From Imbricaverruca yamaguchii (Eukaryota; Arthropoda; Thecostraca; Neoverrucidae): a stretch of DNA of 64,000 bases. The stretch covers positions 3,213,501 to 3,277,500 of the forward strand of contig JAOTOL010001659.1 in NCBI GenBank assembly GCA_034440575.1, given 5' to 3'. The position numbers were made by a program, and so were the translations under genes. Every line of letters begins with the position of its first letter. The stretch's first letter is position 1. This document shows positions 11,625 through 20,873 of the stretch, piece by piece. The notes under the pieces are model-generated. The model made no database searches and was not told the DNA's origin. It saw nothing but the letters and a program-made list of their open reading frames with translations.

Positions 11625-12308
11625 CTAGTTTCCCTGAAGGATATGCTCATACACTTTGTCTAACACATGAACCCCCTTCTCAGAGAAGTGCAGGCCATCC
11701 CTCTGATAGAGGTCCCAGGATCCATAAAACCTGCACCACTCATCAACAAATGTGAAACCTAATTCATGGCAGAGCTTACCTACCCTGGCATTGGCTGCCA
11801 GTGCCCTAGAGCTCCACTCAGGGGAGGCTCCAGCCCTAGGCAAAACCGCAGTTACAATGACTCTCCTATTGCTATCCTTCAGGGTGGCCAGAAGGGCCCT
11901 ATAGTCCTGCAGCAGCTCCTCACTCCTAGCAGGACCTATGTTATTCACCCCTACTTGTACTATAACTGTACTAAACTGGTGATCACTGGTGGCCTGTGCC
12001 ACCACTGGCACCAGGTCCTTAACCTTGGCACCAGGCCTGGTGATGCACCTCCTGTCCCTCCTACCTTTACAAAATACCAGATCTAAATGTCGCACACGAG
12101 AATCACCTACGACCAGTACCGTATCCTCACTACTACTATCCTGGGCGCAAGACAGTGCCTGGAATCTATTCGATATTGCTATGCCCGCTTGTTGAGCAGT
12201 TCGACTAGGCTTCCTCCCACTCATACCACCTGCCACCTGCCACTCACTAACCCATTCCTTAGGCTCACGTCTCCAAATCCTCCACCCCCTGACCTCATGC
12301 CACTTCAC
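11625..12308 (-). CDS. LINE family A ORF1 protein, SGNH/GDSL esterase-like
   Basis: Open frame of 227 residues ending in TAG/TAA just before ORF2. From about residue 63 it reads TVLVVGDSRVRHLD (block with the catalytic Ser), VIVQVGVNNIG (Gly/Asn block) and DGLHFSEKGVHVLD (Asp-x-x-His block), the hallmarks of SGNH hydrolases. Such esterase domains are known in ORF1 of CR1-type LINEs; their role in retrotransposition is not settled. The N-terminal 60 residues are basic and Trp-rich. The exact start is uncertain. This copy looks intact, unlike family B. Confidence 0.8.
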   Translation of the reverse strand: MKWHEVRGWRIWRREPKEWVSEWQVAGGMSGRKPSRTAQQAGIAISNRFQALSCAQDSSSEDTVLVVGDSRVRHLDLVFCKGRRDRRCITRPGAKVKDLVPVVAQATSDHQFSTVIVQVGVNNIGPARSEELLQDYRALLATLKDSNRRVIVTAVLPRAGASPEWSSRALAANARVGKLCHELGFTFVDEWCRFYGSWDLYQRDGLHFSEKGVHVLDKVYEHILQGN

Positions 12309-12878
12309 CTCCTGTGACCCACCAGAACTACCCCTCCTCTGTTCAATAATTTTTGTTTTTTAAATTTAATCCGAGTTGTTGTTGGGGTGGCTTGAGGAAC
12401 CAGGGTTCTATTGCTAAGCAGAGCTTGTTGCGTACCTGGAGGTTCCGACGTCGGTCACAGCCATCTCCGATCTAAAACGGCGGTATGACAGCATGTTTCT
12501 TCGCTTTGCCAGATGACATGGACGATAAAACATCGGATATTGGTGTTCTTGTGCCCCAAGTCATGCAGCACTAATGCCACTGCAGACCTCTCCCAAGCAT
12601 GATGGTCTGGCTCCGGCAGAAGCCAGACGGGACTGGTTACGGGACTGGTTTTACGATTTTGGTCAGTCATCTGCTTTTCTTCCCCCCACTCCTTCCGACG
12701 TTCCACCTCGCTACTTCGGGGAAAGGTACTCCGCAGGCGGGAGGGCGCCGACCACCCGATGATCTATACGGGGCAGGCGATGTCGTCACAAGTTCGGGAG
12801 AGAGGCTCACCACCCTGACCACGTTCCAGCGGCGCCCGCCCCTCGTGCCACCGTCAGACTGAAGCTTGGGCCACGCAC

Positions 12879-13000
12879 CTGTGTCTGTGTCAGACCCAGG
12901 CTGAGCCGGCGCATCTTGAAGGCACGAGCGAACTCCTTCACCTCCTCCAGGTCGATGCCGTCCACCACGTTGGCCGTCACCTGGTTTATGGTGGGCTGAT
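12879..13000 (-). CDS. POU6 gene, fourth exon seen: start of POU-specific domain
   Basis: 122 nt. After an Asn codon split by the intron it encodes QPTINQVTANVV, then DGIDLEEVKEFARAF and KMRRLSLGLTQTQ, the first two helices of the POU-specific domain in its class 6 form (PINQ...ANVVDGI precedes the domain in POU6 members). The acceptor CTGCAG|ATCAG is the one that keeps frame; a second AG four bases on does not. The donor CACAG|GTGCGT ends in phase 0. Confidence 0.96.
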
Positions 13001-13002
13001 CT

Positions 13003-14296
13003 GCAGATCAGGTCCAGTCATGTCATTAGGTGAGTGCCACAAGTCCGGGTGAAGTGTCCAGCGAGCGCGGATGCACGGTACTCCAGTATCAAAATGCCTG
13101 GAGAAGATGTGAGACTTAGTGAAAGCAGGATAAAGACCAGAACACTAGAGAGACGGAGCACCAGTAATGGTTGTTTCTGTCGGTACTGCGTTACTGGTGC
13201 TCATCAATAATGCCGGTCACACCCGCCAGAGAAAGTGGATAAATGTCGATTAACCAGCCACATGCGAAATTCAGTTTAGGAAATGGACATACGCTGGCTT
13301 ACACCGATACCTATTTTGGAAGGAAACTCGCCTTTCCGCTTCACCGTGTTAACAATGGCGCTACGTCCGTCAGTGCGCGAGCATTCGCGCGCGCGTGTCA
13401 AGTGGATTCATAATACTTTTATCATTCCGAAGCCGTAGACCATAATTATGTGAGACTTCTCCACGAACAATGAGCAATCCTTCCTACGAAATCAGTTTCG
13501 GCTCAGAATATCACGGTCAGGTTAGCTCGGGTCAAGCCTCCGTTCCAAAGTGGACTCGACTTACCTTGAACCATTTACCGAGGACTAATGCAGCCAGACA
13601 TGACCACAACTGGAATGCGTGCACAAAATGATAAAGAAAATACCCCCAAAAATCCTCAACCTGTGCCATGGTCCACGCATGAATGTCTACAAACACGGTC
13701 TCACGTGCATAATTTTTCTGACAAGCGCGACGTTAAAACGAGAAGACACAGGTGCGAACCAATATCGGTCATATTGCGAGCTGCTCAAATACAAATACCG
13801 ATGTCCCGATTTTTTCCACGACTAGGCTCCGAAACCACAGATATAGCCAGGCCACAGAGAAATGCCACGGTAGTGATCCCCTTGGTCCGACCTGGATGGT
13901 CAGCAAAATACATGAACAAATATCCCGCAGTAGCTTTTGAAGTTGGAGGGCGCAGCAATGTCGTTCCGTTTACCGCACCGTTCTATAATATGGCCTATCT
14001 CAAGCTAACACGGTGATGGTGAAATGGACAGCATGCTGCCAGGTTAAAGAACTCAACGGTTCGTTAGGGTCGGGAAAATTCCATCTTAATTCTGTTCCTG
14101 CTTAGACAAAACTCAATTATTACTATCGTGTGATATTTTCCGGCTGGGCCAATGAATGGCAGAAATGGGAATTGAAGGGACTATGCGACAGTCAAGTTCC
14201 ATGCCGGAAATCCATAACAAAGCACGCTCTGGTAGCACGAATGCAGGTCAAATTGAGTACGGCGGAGCAGCTCAGATCGATTGGAACGAGAAAATC
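13003..14296. other. POU6 intron with one 12-bp-arm hairpin
   Basis: Part of the 1.9-kb intron upstream of the POU-specific exon. A perfect 12-bp inverted repeat GAGCACCAGTAA lies at 13156-13167 and 13191-13202 (23-nt loop). A 142-residue plus-strand open frame at 13588-14016 has no recognisable features and is probably chance. Confidence 0.45.
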
Positions 14297-14712
14297 CCGC
14301 CAGGTCAGTACTGAGTGGGCCGGTATGTCAGTACTCAGTAGTAGACCCCGGTGTCAGTACTCGGTAAACCCTGCCAGGTCAGTACTGTGTGAACCGTTGT
14401 GTCAGTACTCAGTAAACCCCAGTAGGTCAGTACTGTGTGGGCCGGAGTGTCACTGCCCAGTAGACCCGGCCAGGTCAGTACAGTGTGGGCCGGTGTGTCA
14501 GCACCCAGTACACCCCGCCAGGTCAGTACCCAGTATACACCTGTGTCAGTACTGTGTGGACCGGTGTGTCAGTACTTAGCAGACCCCAGTAGGTCAGAAG
14601 GGGTTTTTAATCTATAAAAAACTACTGTGTGGATCGGTATGTCAGTACTCAGCAGACACCAGTGTGTAAACCCAGCATACCCCGGTGTAGCTCAGTAGAC
14701 CCCGCCAGGCAG
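14297..14712. repeat. 48-bp minisatellite built of two related halves
   Basis: About seven to eight units of alternating halves, GGTCAGTACTGTGTGGGCC and GGTGTGTCAGTACTCAGTAG followed by ACCCCGCCA. The motif GTCAGTACT recurs about every 24 bp. The array is interrupted at about 14598-14625 by a short non-repeat piece. It lies in the POU6 intron, ending about 180 bp from the donor at 14889. Confidence 0.9.
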
Positions 14713-14889
14713 TGCGGGCCGGCGCCGCGTCGCCGCTGGCCTGCGCCGGCTGCTGACTTGGACACGGCGTGGGCTGACGTGAGTGAGGCCGACTCGGCGG
14801 AGGCGGGGCGGGGCGGTCAAAGTCCAGCCGTCTGGCGTTGACCGCGGGCCGTGGGCGCCTGGCGGGGCGCGCCGGCCGGCGCTACTCAC

Positions 14890-15040
14890 TGCCGGCGTCC
14901 TTGAACGGGTCGAGCGAGTCGGCCGAGTCGAGCGAGCTGCAGTCGTCGGCGGGCCAGCCGGCGGCACGGTACGCCGGCGTCTGCGCCACGGCAGCCGCGG
15001 ACGAGCGCGCCGGACTCGTGTCGTCGCCGACGGCAGCCGC
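14890..15040 (-). CDS. POU6 gene, third exon seen: acidic/Ser segment before the POU domain
   Basis: 151 nt, 50 codons plus one nucleotide. The product has an Ala-rich start, then a Trp/Pro/Asp stretch and SSLDSADSLDPFKDAG. The acceptor GCCGCAG|GCGGCT (15041-15043) and donor GGCA|GTGAGT keep the frame with both neighbours. The first ten exon bases and the acceptor belong to a 50-bp tandem repeat that extends to about 15320, so similar acceptors recur upstream. Function is inferred only: a linker or activation segment in front of the POU-specific domain. Confidence 0.8.
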
Positions 15041-15325
15041 CTGCGGCAGAGGCACGGGTCAGACTGTCCGGTCACGTGTAGGGCAGCCGCCTGTCGCCGC
15101 GGCACGGGTCAGACTGTCCGGTCACGTGCAGGACAGCCGCCTGCGGCAGAGGCACGGGTCAGACTGTGTGGTCACGTGTAGCGCAGCCGCCTGCGGCAGA
15201 GACACGGGTCAGACTGTGCGGTCACGTGTAGGGTAGCCGCTTGTGGCCGCGGCACGGGTCAGACTGTGCGGTCACGTGCAGGACAGCCGCCTATGCCCAC
15301 ATCACGGGTCAGACTGAAGCGTGTT
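15031..15325. repeat. 50-bp minisatellite overlapping a POU6 splice acceptor
   Basis: Near-exact 50-bp period, about six units, with GGCACGGGTCAGACTGT, GGTCACGTGTAGGGCAGCC and GCCTGCGGCAGA. On the minus strand each unit carries an AG|GCGGCT sequence; the copy at 15041-15043 is the POU6 acceptor and the exon starts inside the array. Confidence 0.93.
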
Positions 15326-16153
15326 GCGAGGACGTGGGCCGGGTTGTGGCGTGCGGTCACATGTAGAGCAGCCAATACACCGCTGAAATGTCGTGGGAGG
15401 GAGTCTGCCAGAGAACCGGCAGTTGGTCAGTGGACAATCGCGACCAACTGACACCTTTTTTGTAGACTGTTTTGTTGTCATTTTATAGCCGCCATGGAGT
15501 GACAAAGTCTGAGCGGAAGGCTGGCGGTCACATTATCCGAAGAAACCCAGCGGAAATAACGTGGTCTCCGACTCCCCCGACAATGGAGCTCATAGTGACA
15601 ATGGTGTCAAAGAAGGTGGAAGCACTTACAACTCGAGCCCACGATCCTGCGACCAGAAGTCAAATACATTACCGAGAAAGCCATCGGGTCCACAACAATC
15701 GTGATGCATGCAATCGATTACAAGATTCCAATCTGGCTTGAGAAGCACAAATACTAGCCATGGGCGATCCAACACAGCTGTCTTTTCACTTTCCCTCAGT
15801 GATTGCACTTGTGTGACTGTGACCGGCCACTAAACAGCCTTGGCCCATAATCTGGTCTAATCTCCTGGTATAATCCCCACAATCTGATTTATAGTCTAAC
15901 CCACAATCCGACGTATAGTCAGGCCACGTTCCCACTTATCCTAACCAACAGTCTCACCATAATCTGGCCCACAGCATGGCTCAACACCTGACACACAGTT
16001 CACCCATCTTGACCAACAGCCCGGCATGCAAGCCGCCCTATCTGACCCAGTCTTCCCCGATGCCTGGTCCGCAGTTCGGCCAACACTCTGACCCACAGTC
16101 CGACCTAGTCTGACCCACACTCTACCCTCACACCGCCTCCCAACCAGAGACCA
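15326..16153. other. POU6 intron with degenerate repeat of CCCACAnTCTGAC-like motifs
   Basis: From about 15840 to 16130 short motifs such as CCCACAATCTGA, CCCACAGTCCGACC and CTGACCCACA recur at irregular 20-30 bp spacing, a decayed minisatellite. The remainder shows nothing recognisable. Confidence 0.5.
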
Positions 16154-16168
16154 GCCCCACTCGACGTG

Positions 16169-16222
16169 GTGGTGCTGGTGGATTGGAGTTTAGGGGCGCG
16201 TCGACATCAAGGGTCACTTTGC
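16169..16222 (-). mobile_element. Hairpin-only mini-retroposon
   Basis: Insertion of about 54 bp flanked by GCCCCACTCGACGTG at 16154-16168 and 16223-16237 (15-bp perfect duplication, overlapping the hairpin base by microhomology). In element sense it is GGGGCGC, a loop region, GTCGACGCGCCCC, then CTAAACTCCAATCCACCAG. It lies just inside the intron after the donor at 16254. Confidence 0.8.
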
Positions 16223-16254
16223 GCCCCACTCGACGTGAGGGGCGCGAGACTCAC

Positions 16255-16475
16255 GAAGGTGAGGGGCGCCGCCGCCGGCGTCAGGCCGGCCAGCGGCGAG
16301 TGCAGAGCGGTGAGCGCGTGCGTGGAGGCGGCCGCCGGCGCGGGCGGCACCACCAGCGCCTGCAGGTTGGCCGGCGTGGCGGCGTACACGTGGCCGCCGG
16401 TCAGACACAGCTGGGCCAGCCCGCCGCCGGCCACCTGGCTGGCCGGGATTGTGATGATGGGCTGCACCGTCACAC
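16255..16475 (-). CDS. POU6 gene, second exon seen
   Basis: 221 nt encoding 73 complete codons after two nucleotides that finish a Gly codon. The product begins VTVQPIITIPASQ and is rich in Ala, Pro, Leu and Thr, without a folded domain I recognise; this fits the low-complexity N-terminal half of POU6 factors. The acceptor is GTCGCAG|GTGTG and the donor ACCTTC|GTGAGT, phase 0. A hairpin mini-retroposon sits just downstream in the intron; its proximal target-site duplication ends only about 17 bp from the donor. Confidence 0.85.
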
Positions 16476-17613
16476 CTGCGACAGAGCAGGCAGTCACACC
16501 TGGGGCAGGGAAGACACACATGGTGCAAAGGGGAGCGTCATGGCTGGCACAGAGGGGACTACCGCACCTGCGGGAGAGGAGACCATCACAGCTGGCACAC
16601 AGGGGAGACAGCCACACCGAATACACCGAGGAGCGTCGTATCGTATGAGCGTCGACAACGATGAGACCAAAGAGGACCGGCACACATTAGAAAGAGGGGC
16701 CCGTCATACATGATACAGACGGGACCAACACAACGAAAACAACTGGGTCCGTCCGAGGCTCAGGGACGTATCAACACAACGGAAGCCAGAGGAGGCGTCC
16801 TTAGTTGGTTTGAAAGACACATCGAAATCGGCATTGTTACATCGTTAACATGAACATGATGGGTAAAAAACCAGTGGCATTGGTGAGGAAGCGCCGGCAC
16901 TCTCATATTGATAATGCGGTGGCGCTAGGACGACATTGATCAGACACTGGCGATAGGACAGTATTGGTCAGTAAGTGGCGGTAGGACGGTACTGATCAAG
17001 CAACCCACGTATGGACAATAGGCAGGGGATCGAGTTGACATGACATTGCAATACGGAGTGCTTATGGCCTACATCCAGTCAACATTGATTACGCGGTGGC
17101 AGTCGGCTTCACCATACAGTAGCGGAAGCAGTTCATTGACGGCGTAGTGGCAGGCGGATGGAGGATATGACTACGTTGGATGGTAAAACGGCTGGACACC
17201 ATCCTAGTATACATAACTGTCACCCACCCTAGTGTGTGACGGGGAAGAAGGTCGGCCACCGAAGGGAGCAAACATCATGAATCATATCAAGCTGGTGAAA
17301 CCTGGCGACATTGCCAGTTACCAACACAATAAACCCGAACCACACAGGGAGGACAAAGGATGTTGGCGAACCTTAGATGCCACCATATTCACCCAAGATC
17401 CGCATAGCACGCGCAGCGGCAGAGTGGGATGTGACAAGCATTGGGCACCCTTTCTGCTGGAAATTGGCGGGAACTAAACGGCGGGAGGCCGCCGGCGGCG
17501 TGCCACAACGCGCAATCCCAGCACGTGTACCACCACTCACACCTTGCCTCGAACACAAGTGGAGACTGCCACCGAGGCACCACCGCGATGAAGCTGGTAA
17601 CACCGACAGCTTC
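16476..17613. other. POU6 intron, nothing firmly recognised
   Basis: Intron sequence. Between about 16500 and 16640 a degenerate pattern of (A)GGGGA-C--C-C--GGCACA-like motifs suggests an old tandem repeat. No gene or intact element recognised. Confidence 0.4.
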
Positions 17614-17627
17614 AGAGATTAGGTATC

Positions 17628-17798
17628 GGGGCGAGAATGGCCGAGTGGTTAAGTTGTTGGGCTCTGGGTACAAAGGTCCCGGGTTCGACACTAGCACCGC
17701 TCGGGATATTTCCAAATCCCGCGGCCCACCGGCGAAACAGGGTGGGCGGCGCCATTAGCCGTGATCGTGCATAAAGTGCATCGTACACCACCCAATAA
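17628..17798 (+). mobile_element. SINE family 1, full-length, tRNA-Leu/Ser-like head
   Basis: Head with A box TGGCCGAGTGGTTAAG and B box GGGTTCGACAC, spaced as in a type 2 tRNA, then a body containing CGCGGCCCACCGGCGAAACAG and GGGCGGCGCCATTAGCCGTG and a tail ending CACCACCCAATAAAG. Flanked by AGAGATTAGGT(A/C)TC at 17614-17627 and 17799-17812, a 14-bp target-site duplication with one mismatch. A pol III-transcribed, non-autonomous element; the second and third copies are at 21752-21924 and 30843-30980. Confidence 0.9.
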
Positions 17799-17812
17799 AG
17801 AGATTAGGTCTC

Positions 17813-18361
17813 AATTTGAGAGGGTAGCGGGGTTCGGACCACCGAAATCCCGACGTTCTCCAGGTATCAAATGTGTGATGGCGCAGCCGGTCCGGACCAT
17901 GTGAAGGTGCACTTTGCACTCGGGTCCCCACAGCATTACGGTAGCTCGAAATCTGCCCGCGCTCGTAAGCAGGACCTTATCATCAGATGTAGACACCGGA
18001 TGCTGCACATCCGCTCACGCCACTGATGGCCGAAATATGCACGTGGAGGGATGCAAACAGCGCATACCTTCAGAAACTGAGATCCCAGGTCGGGAACGGA
18101 GGATTAGGCAAGACGAGAAGCAATAATGCAAGTGTCATGGTCGACTACAACTGGCCTAACTGCTTCTTAATGTTTGTCACGATCGCTAACTTGTTAACGT
18201 GCTTTACCTCCAAATGCGTGTTGAGGCACACCAATTAATTATACAAACCATCTACTCATCACCATGCCCCGTGGGACCGACATAATAGACGCGGAGATGG
18301 AATTTCGCGCCACTCCGGACATCCCTATCGCCTCGCATGTCACCACTTGACTTCTGCTGAT
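17813..18361. other. POU6 intron, nothing recognised
   Basis: Non-repetitive intron sequence between two retroposon insertions. No feature recognised. Confidence 0.4.
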
Positions 18362-18376
18362 TCAATTTCCCTGCTG

Positions 18377-18434
18377 GTTGGTTGGTTATTTGAGTTTTAG
18401 GGCGCATCGACCAAGTTTGGTCATTTAGCGCCCA
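18377..18434 (-). mobile_element. Hairpin-only mini-retroposon
   Basis: 58-bp insertion with a perfect 15-bp target-site duplication TCAATTTCCCTGCTG at 18362-18376 and 18435-18449. In element sense: GGGCGC-TAAATGACC, a 6-nt loop, GGTCGATGCGCCC, then TAAAACTCAAATAACCAACC. Nothing of a tRNA head or LINE body is present. Confidence 0.88.
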
Positions 18435-18757
18435 TCAATTTCCCTGCTGCTAGGTCACTGTTGTTATGAAGAATGTGCCTGTTAACCGATCCTCTCACTA
18501 CACGCCGCCTACACCGGTCCAGCGCACCTCCAGTTGGGGAGAAATGCCACCCACCAGAGGCCACTATTCTCGGAACACCGACAATAGCGTGTACAACTGC
18601 ACGGTCGGCTGATCCGGTATGCAGATCAGGCGCAGCCCACAACCGATACTCAACTCACAGTGCGGTGCCAGATTTCACTGCCCAGTTACGGTGGTAGGTC
18701 GGGGTGGCCAGCTGGTTAGCCGCCATTGGCAAGTGGGATGGCCAGCTGGGCAGTTAC

Positions 18758-18997
18758 CGTGTGAGGTGGGGATGAGCAGCTGGGCGCCCTGGATTCCTTG
18801 AGCCAGCTGCCCGCCGGCCAGAATCAGCTGAGGAACGGCTGCCACCGTCTGTGGTAGCAGCTGCGGCTGCGCCTGCTGCACCACAGCGCCAGCTGCAGCT
18901 GCTTGCAGCCCGGCCAGCTGCGCCTGGATGGCCACCAGCTGCTGCAGCTCCTGCAGCGTCATGCCGAGCTGGGCTGGCCGGCCGAGCTGTAGCACAT
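18758..18997 (-). CDS. POU6 gene, first exon seen: Gln/Ala-rich region
   Basis: About 79 codons rich in Gln, Leu and Ala (LQELQQLVAIQAQLAGLQ, a poly-Ala run, then QAQPQLLPQ) ending in QGIQGAQLLIPT. The last motif is characteristic of the N-terminal Gln-rich half of POU6 proteins, thought to be transactivating. The donor is ACACG|GTAACT at 18758/18757 and leaves phase 1. The acceptor is uncertain: CGTCAG ending at 18998 gives the start used here, while CTACAG ending at 18987 would start the exon at 18986; both keep the frame. No start codon fits, so at least one more exon lies upstream. The next exon restores the frame exactly. Confidence 0.85.
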
Positions 18998-19054
18998 CTG
19001 ACGATCACGCAACACATGTCACATCACACACGTCACCTCACGCAGTAGGCACAG

Positions 19055-19531
19055 ATCCAGTGTTCAATTATTCGCAAAATTGAGCGGAATTTACCATTTA
19101 CTGAAAACTCAATCGACAGCCTTCTGCAAGAAGTATCGACATCCTGCTTCCCGATGCATGGTTATGAAATCTTTCTGGCTCCTTTCTAGCAGTACCTGGT
19201 TTGCTAAGTATCATGATCAAGCTCCCGATAAGGGATGGTGATACACGAACATCTTGCAATACAATTTCAGGTCAATTGATTTTATATACTGCGATATGGC
19301 ATACATCACCAGCGTATATAATGTTTTTCTTCTCCCTATCCAAAATACAGCTCTTCCTTACATATGAATATCACAACCGATGAAGGTACAACGATAGGCT
19401 CAAATTTAAGTCTGAAAGACATCAAAAGCATTTGGAATGACACTAATTCCATGACAAATTTCGACATCCTACTGTGCTCGTTTCGACATATCACACCTAA
19501 AGAAAAAAACATTATTTTAACACTGCACAGA
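19055..19531 (+). repeat. Unclassified interspersed repeat, copy 1
   Basis: About 470 bp, similar to the reverse complement of 39103-39566 over its whole length (for instance AAGTATCGACATCCT near 19131, TGCGATATGGCAT, ATTTAAGTCTGAA, and ATTATTTTAACACTG at the end). No coding frame is shared, no terminal inverted repeats or poly(A) seen. It lies upstream of the first POU6 exon seen. Class unknown. Confidence 0.8.
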
Positions 19532-19620
19532 TCAGACCCGGCGTTACCATTGACACCAAGCTACACTCCACACACGTCGCATCACACTCATCCGGTACAC
19601 ACGACTCCCCACGCATCAGG

Positions 19621-19755
19621 CGCGGTGGTGGTGGTGGAGGTGGTGGTGGAGGTGGAGTTGGAGGTGGTGGTGGAGGTGGAGGTGGAGGTGGAGGTGGAGG
19701 TGGAGGTGGTGGTGGAGGTGGTGGTGGAGGTGGAGGTGGATGTGGAGGATGAGGA
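19621..19755. repeat. GGTGGA/GGTGGT microsatellite
   Basis: Purine-rich trinucleotide-based array of GGTGGT and GGTGGA hexamers. Open frames through it give poly-Val/Glu, poly-Pro or poly-Ser/Thr and are low-complexity artefacts. Confidence 0.95.
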
Positions 19756-19934
19756 TGAGGAGGCAGGCGGTCTCGGCGCGCTGGCCACGTACTTTGCTCG
19801 GCTCTGTGCCGCTCCTCCTGGTGTCCGTGCAGCCAGGCGGCCTCGTCAGCGGTAGGCTGCTGCGCGGTGCACTCCTGTCGGCCGCCCAACCACGTCAGTC
19901 GACAACCATTTCAGCCACTCACTACGCCTCGTCA

Positions 19935-20284
19935 CAGGCGACCGGCACTCCGACACCGGGACAGCGGCGACACTGACACCAGAGCAGCAGCGACACTCCG
20001 ACACCGGGACAGCGGCGACACTCTTAACGCACCGGGACAGCAGCGACACTGACACCAGAGCAGCAGCGACACTCTAACACCGGGACAGCAGCGACACTGA
20101 CACCAGAGCAGCAGAGACACTCCGGCACCGGGACAGCAGCGACACTGACACCAGAGCAGCAGCGACACTCCGACACCGGGACAGCAGCGACACTTACACT
20201 GGGGAAGCAGCTGACACTCCGACATCCAGGAAACAGCCGACACCCTGACACCGGGACGGCAGCTATCATTCAAACAATTAGGCG
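19935..20284. repeat. 24-bp minisatellite in 48-bp pairs, left part
   Basis: Units alternate ACACCGGGACAGCAGCGAC and ACACCAGAGCAGCAGCGAC, about 24 bp each and 48 bp as a pair, becoming irregular near 20180-20270. The same unit resumes at 20874, so one array was split by the LINE fragment at 20285-20870. Confidence 0.92.
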
Positions 20285-20870
20285 GCAGCGGACTGATTGA
20301 TTGGTTGATTATTGGGGTTTAAGGGCGCATCGACCGCAGAGGTCATGCAGCGCCCATAACATAGTCATTCATATCAAGTTGTAGAACGGAAGCTGGTACT
20401 CAATGTGACATTGTAAAATCCACTGTCGTGATATACAGCATAACCATACCAGTTCTACCACATACCTGTCGTATTAATAGGGCGTATACACCACCGCAAA
20501 CTTGACTTCTGCAAGGAAGTGGAATAGCTGTCCCGATTGTATGAAGGGGGATTCATCCCCCAATACTTCCCGTAACGAGACTGAACTGCACCCGAAGTGA
20601 CGTCTTCGCCTAGGGACAAGTATTGGGCACGCAACCAAGATGTGTTGTACTGATAGAAGAGCGCGGCACCTTTGACACAACGGCTTTTCATCACCGCTCA
20701 GAAGATACCGATGGGTGTCGTATGTATGACCAATTCGCAAGCGGGATAATACCACCTCCCTGCGTCTAATGTTATGTGATGATGATGCCCATTCACCGAG
20801 ACGGTGCTTAACTCTCCTCAGCTTATTATCAGTCATGGACTCCCAGCTGACCTCACATTTCTTTAGAACG
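20285..20870 (-). mobile_element. I-like LINE, 5'-truncated 3' end with hairpin tail
   Basis: In element sense: an open C-terminal segment of a non-LTR polymerase (20474-20836, see separate entry), a short 3' UTR, then the hairpin GGGCGC-TGCATGACC, 5-nt loop, GGTCGATGCGCCC (20323-20355) and the tail TTAAACCCCAATAATCAACC. It sits inside the 24-bp minisatellite; a possible short duplication GGCAGCGG at both ends is not distinguishable from the repeat itself. This copy ties the hairpin to a LINE 3' end. Confidence 0.8.
20474..20836 (-). pseudogene. Non-LTR retrotransposon polyprotein, C-terminal fragment
   Basis: 120 residues to a stop. RREVVLSRLRIGHTYDTHRYLL followed by C-x2-C ... VQHILVACP (a CCHC-like zinc motif) and VLGDESPF is the standard C-terminus following the RNase H region in I/Jockey-type elements. 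Upstream bases to about 20870 continue the frame (W-S-...-NKLRRVKHRLGEW). The rest of the polymerase is absent by 5' truncation. Confidence 0.8.
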
Positions 20871-20873
20871 GCA

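Larger units (their letters stand above)
8501..12360 (-). mobile_element. LINE family A (CR1-like), near full-length copy in a POU6 intron
   Basis: Non-LTR retrotransposon in the same orientation as the POU6 gene, between its exons at 8317-8375 and 12879-13000. Order in element sense: ORF1 with an esterase-like fold (11625-12308), ORF2 endonuclease plus reverse transcriptase (8576-11621), short 3' UTR, and a 3' repeat of TCTTTATG-type units (8503-8534). Repeated 3' octamers and an esterase ORF1 are traits of the CR1/L2 group. The 5' limit is approximate and no target-site duplication was found. ORF2 has two frameshifts; ORF1 is open. Confidence 0.9.
441..18997 (-). other. POU class 6 homeobox gene (pdm3/POU6F-like), 3' part, 8 exons
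   Basis: Span of the gene. Coding exons in transcription order are 18997-18758, 16475-16255, 15040-14890, 13000-12879, 8375-8317, 6675-6586, 4856-4720 and 616-441. All have AG acceptors and GT donors, and the phases (1,0,1,0,2,2,1) match at every junction, giving one reading frame of about 397 residues to the stop. The product is a sequence-specific nuclear transcription factor with a POU-specific domain, a short linker and a POU homeodomain. POU6 identity rests on the TSFTPQALEALN homeodomain start, the GQDIT motif, and the FEKLDITPKSAQK and SQSAICR blocks. In insects the pdm3 member acts in neuron specification (family knowledge). The 5' exons and promoter are not recognised. Introns are 1.2-4.5 kb and full of minisatellites and one LINE. 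Confidence 0.93.

Noticed and set aside
13588..14016. 142-codon open frame
   Set aside because: Antisense within a POU6 intron, no recognisable motif, no splice or start context; length is within chance.
19512..19889. Poly-Pro, poly-Ser/Thr and poly-Val/Glu frames
   Set aside because: Low-complexity readings of the GGTGGA microsatellite.
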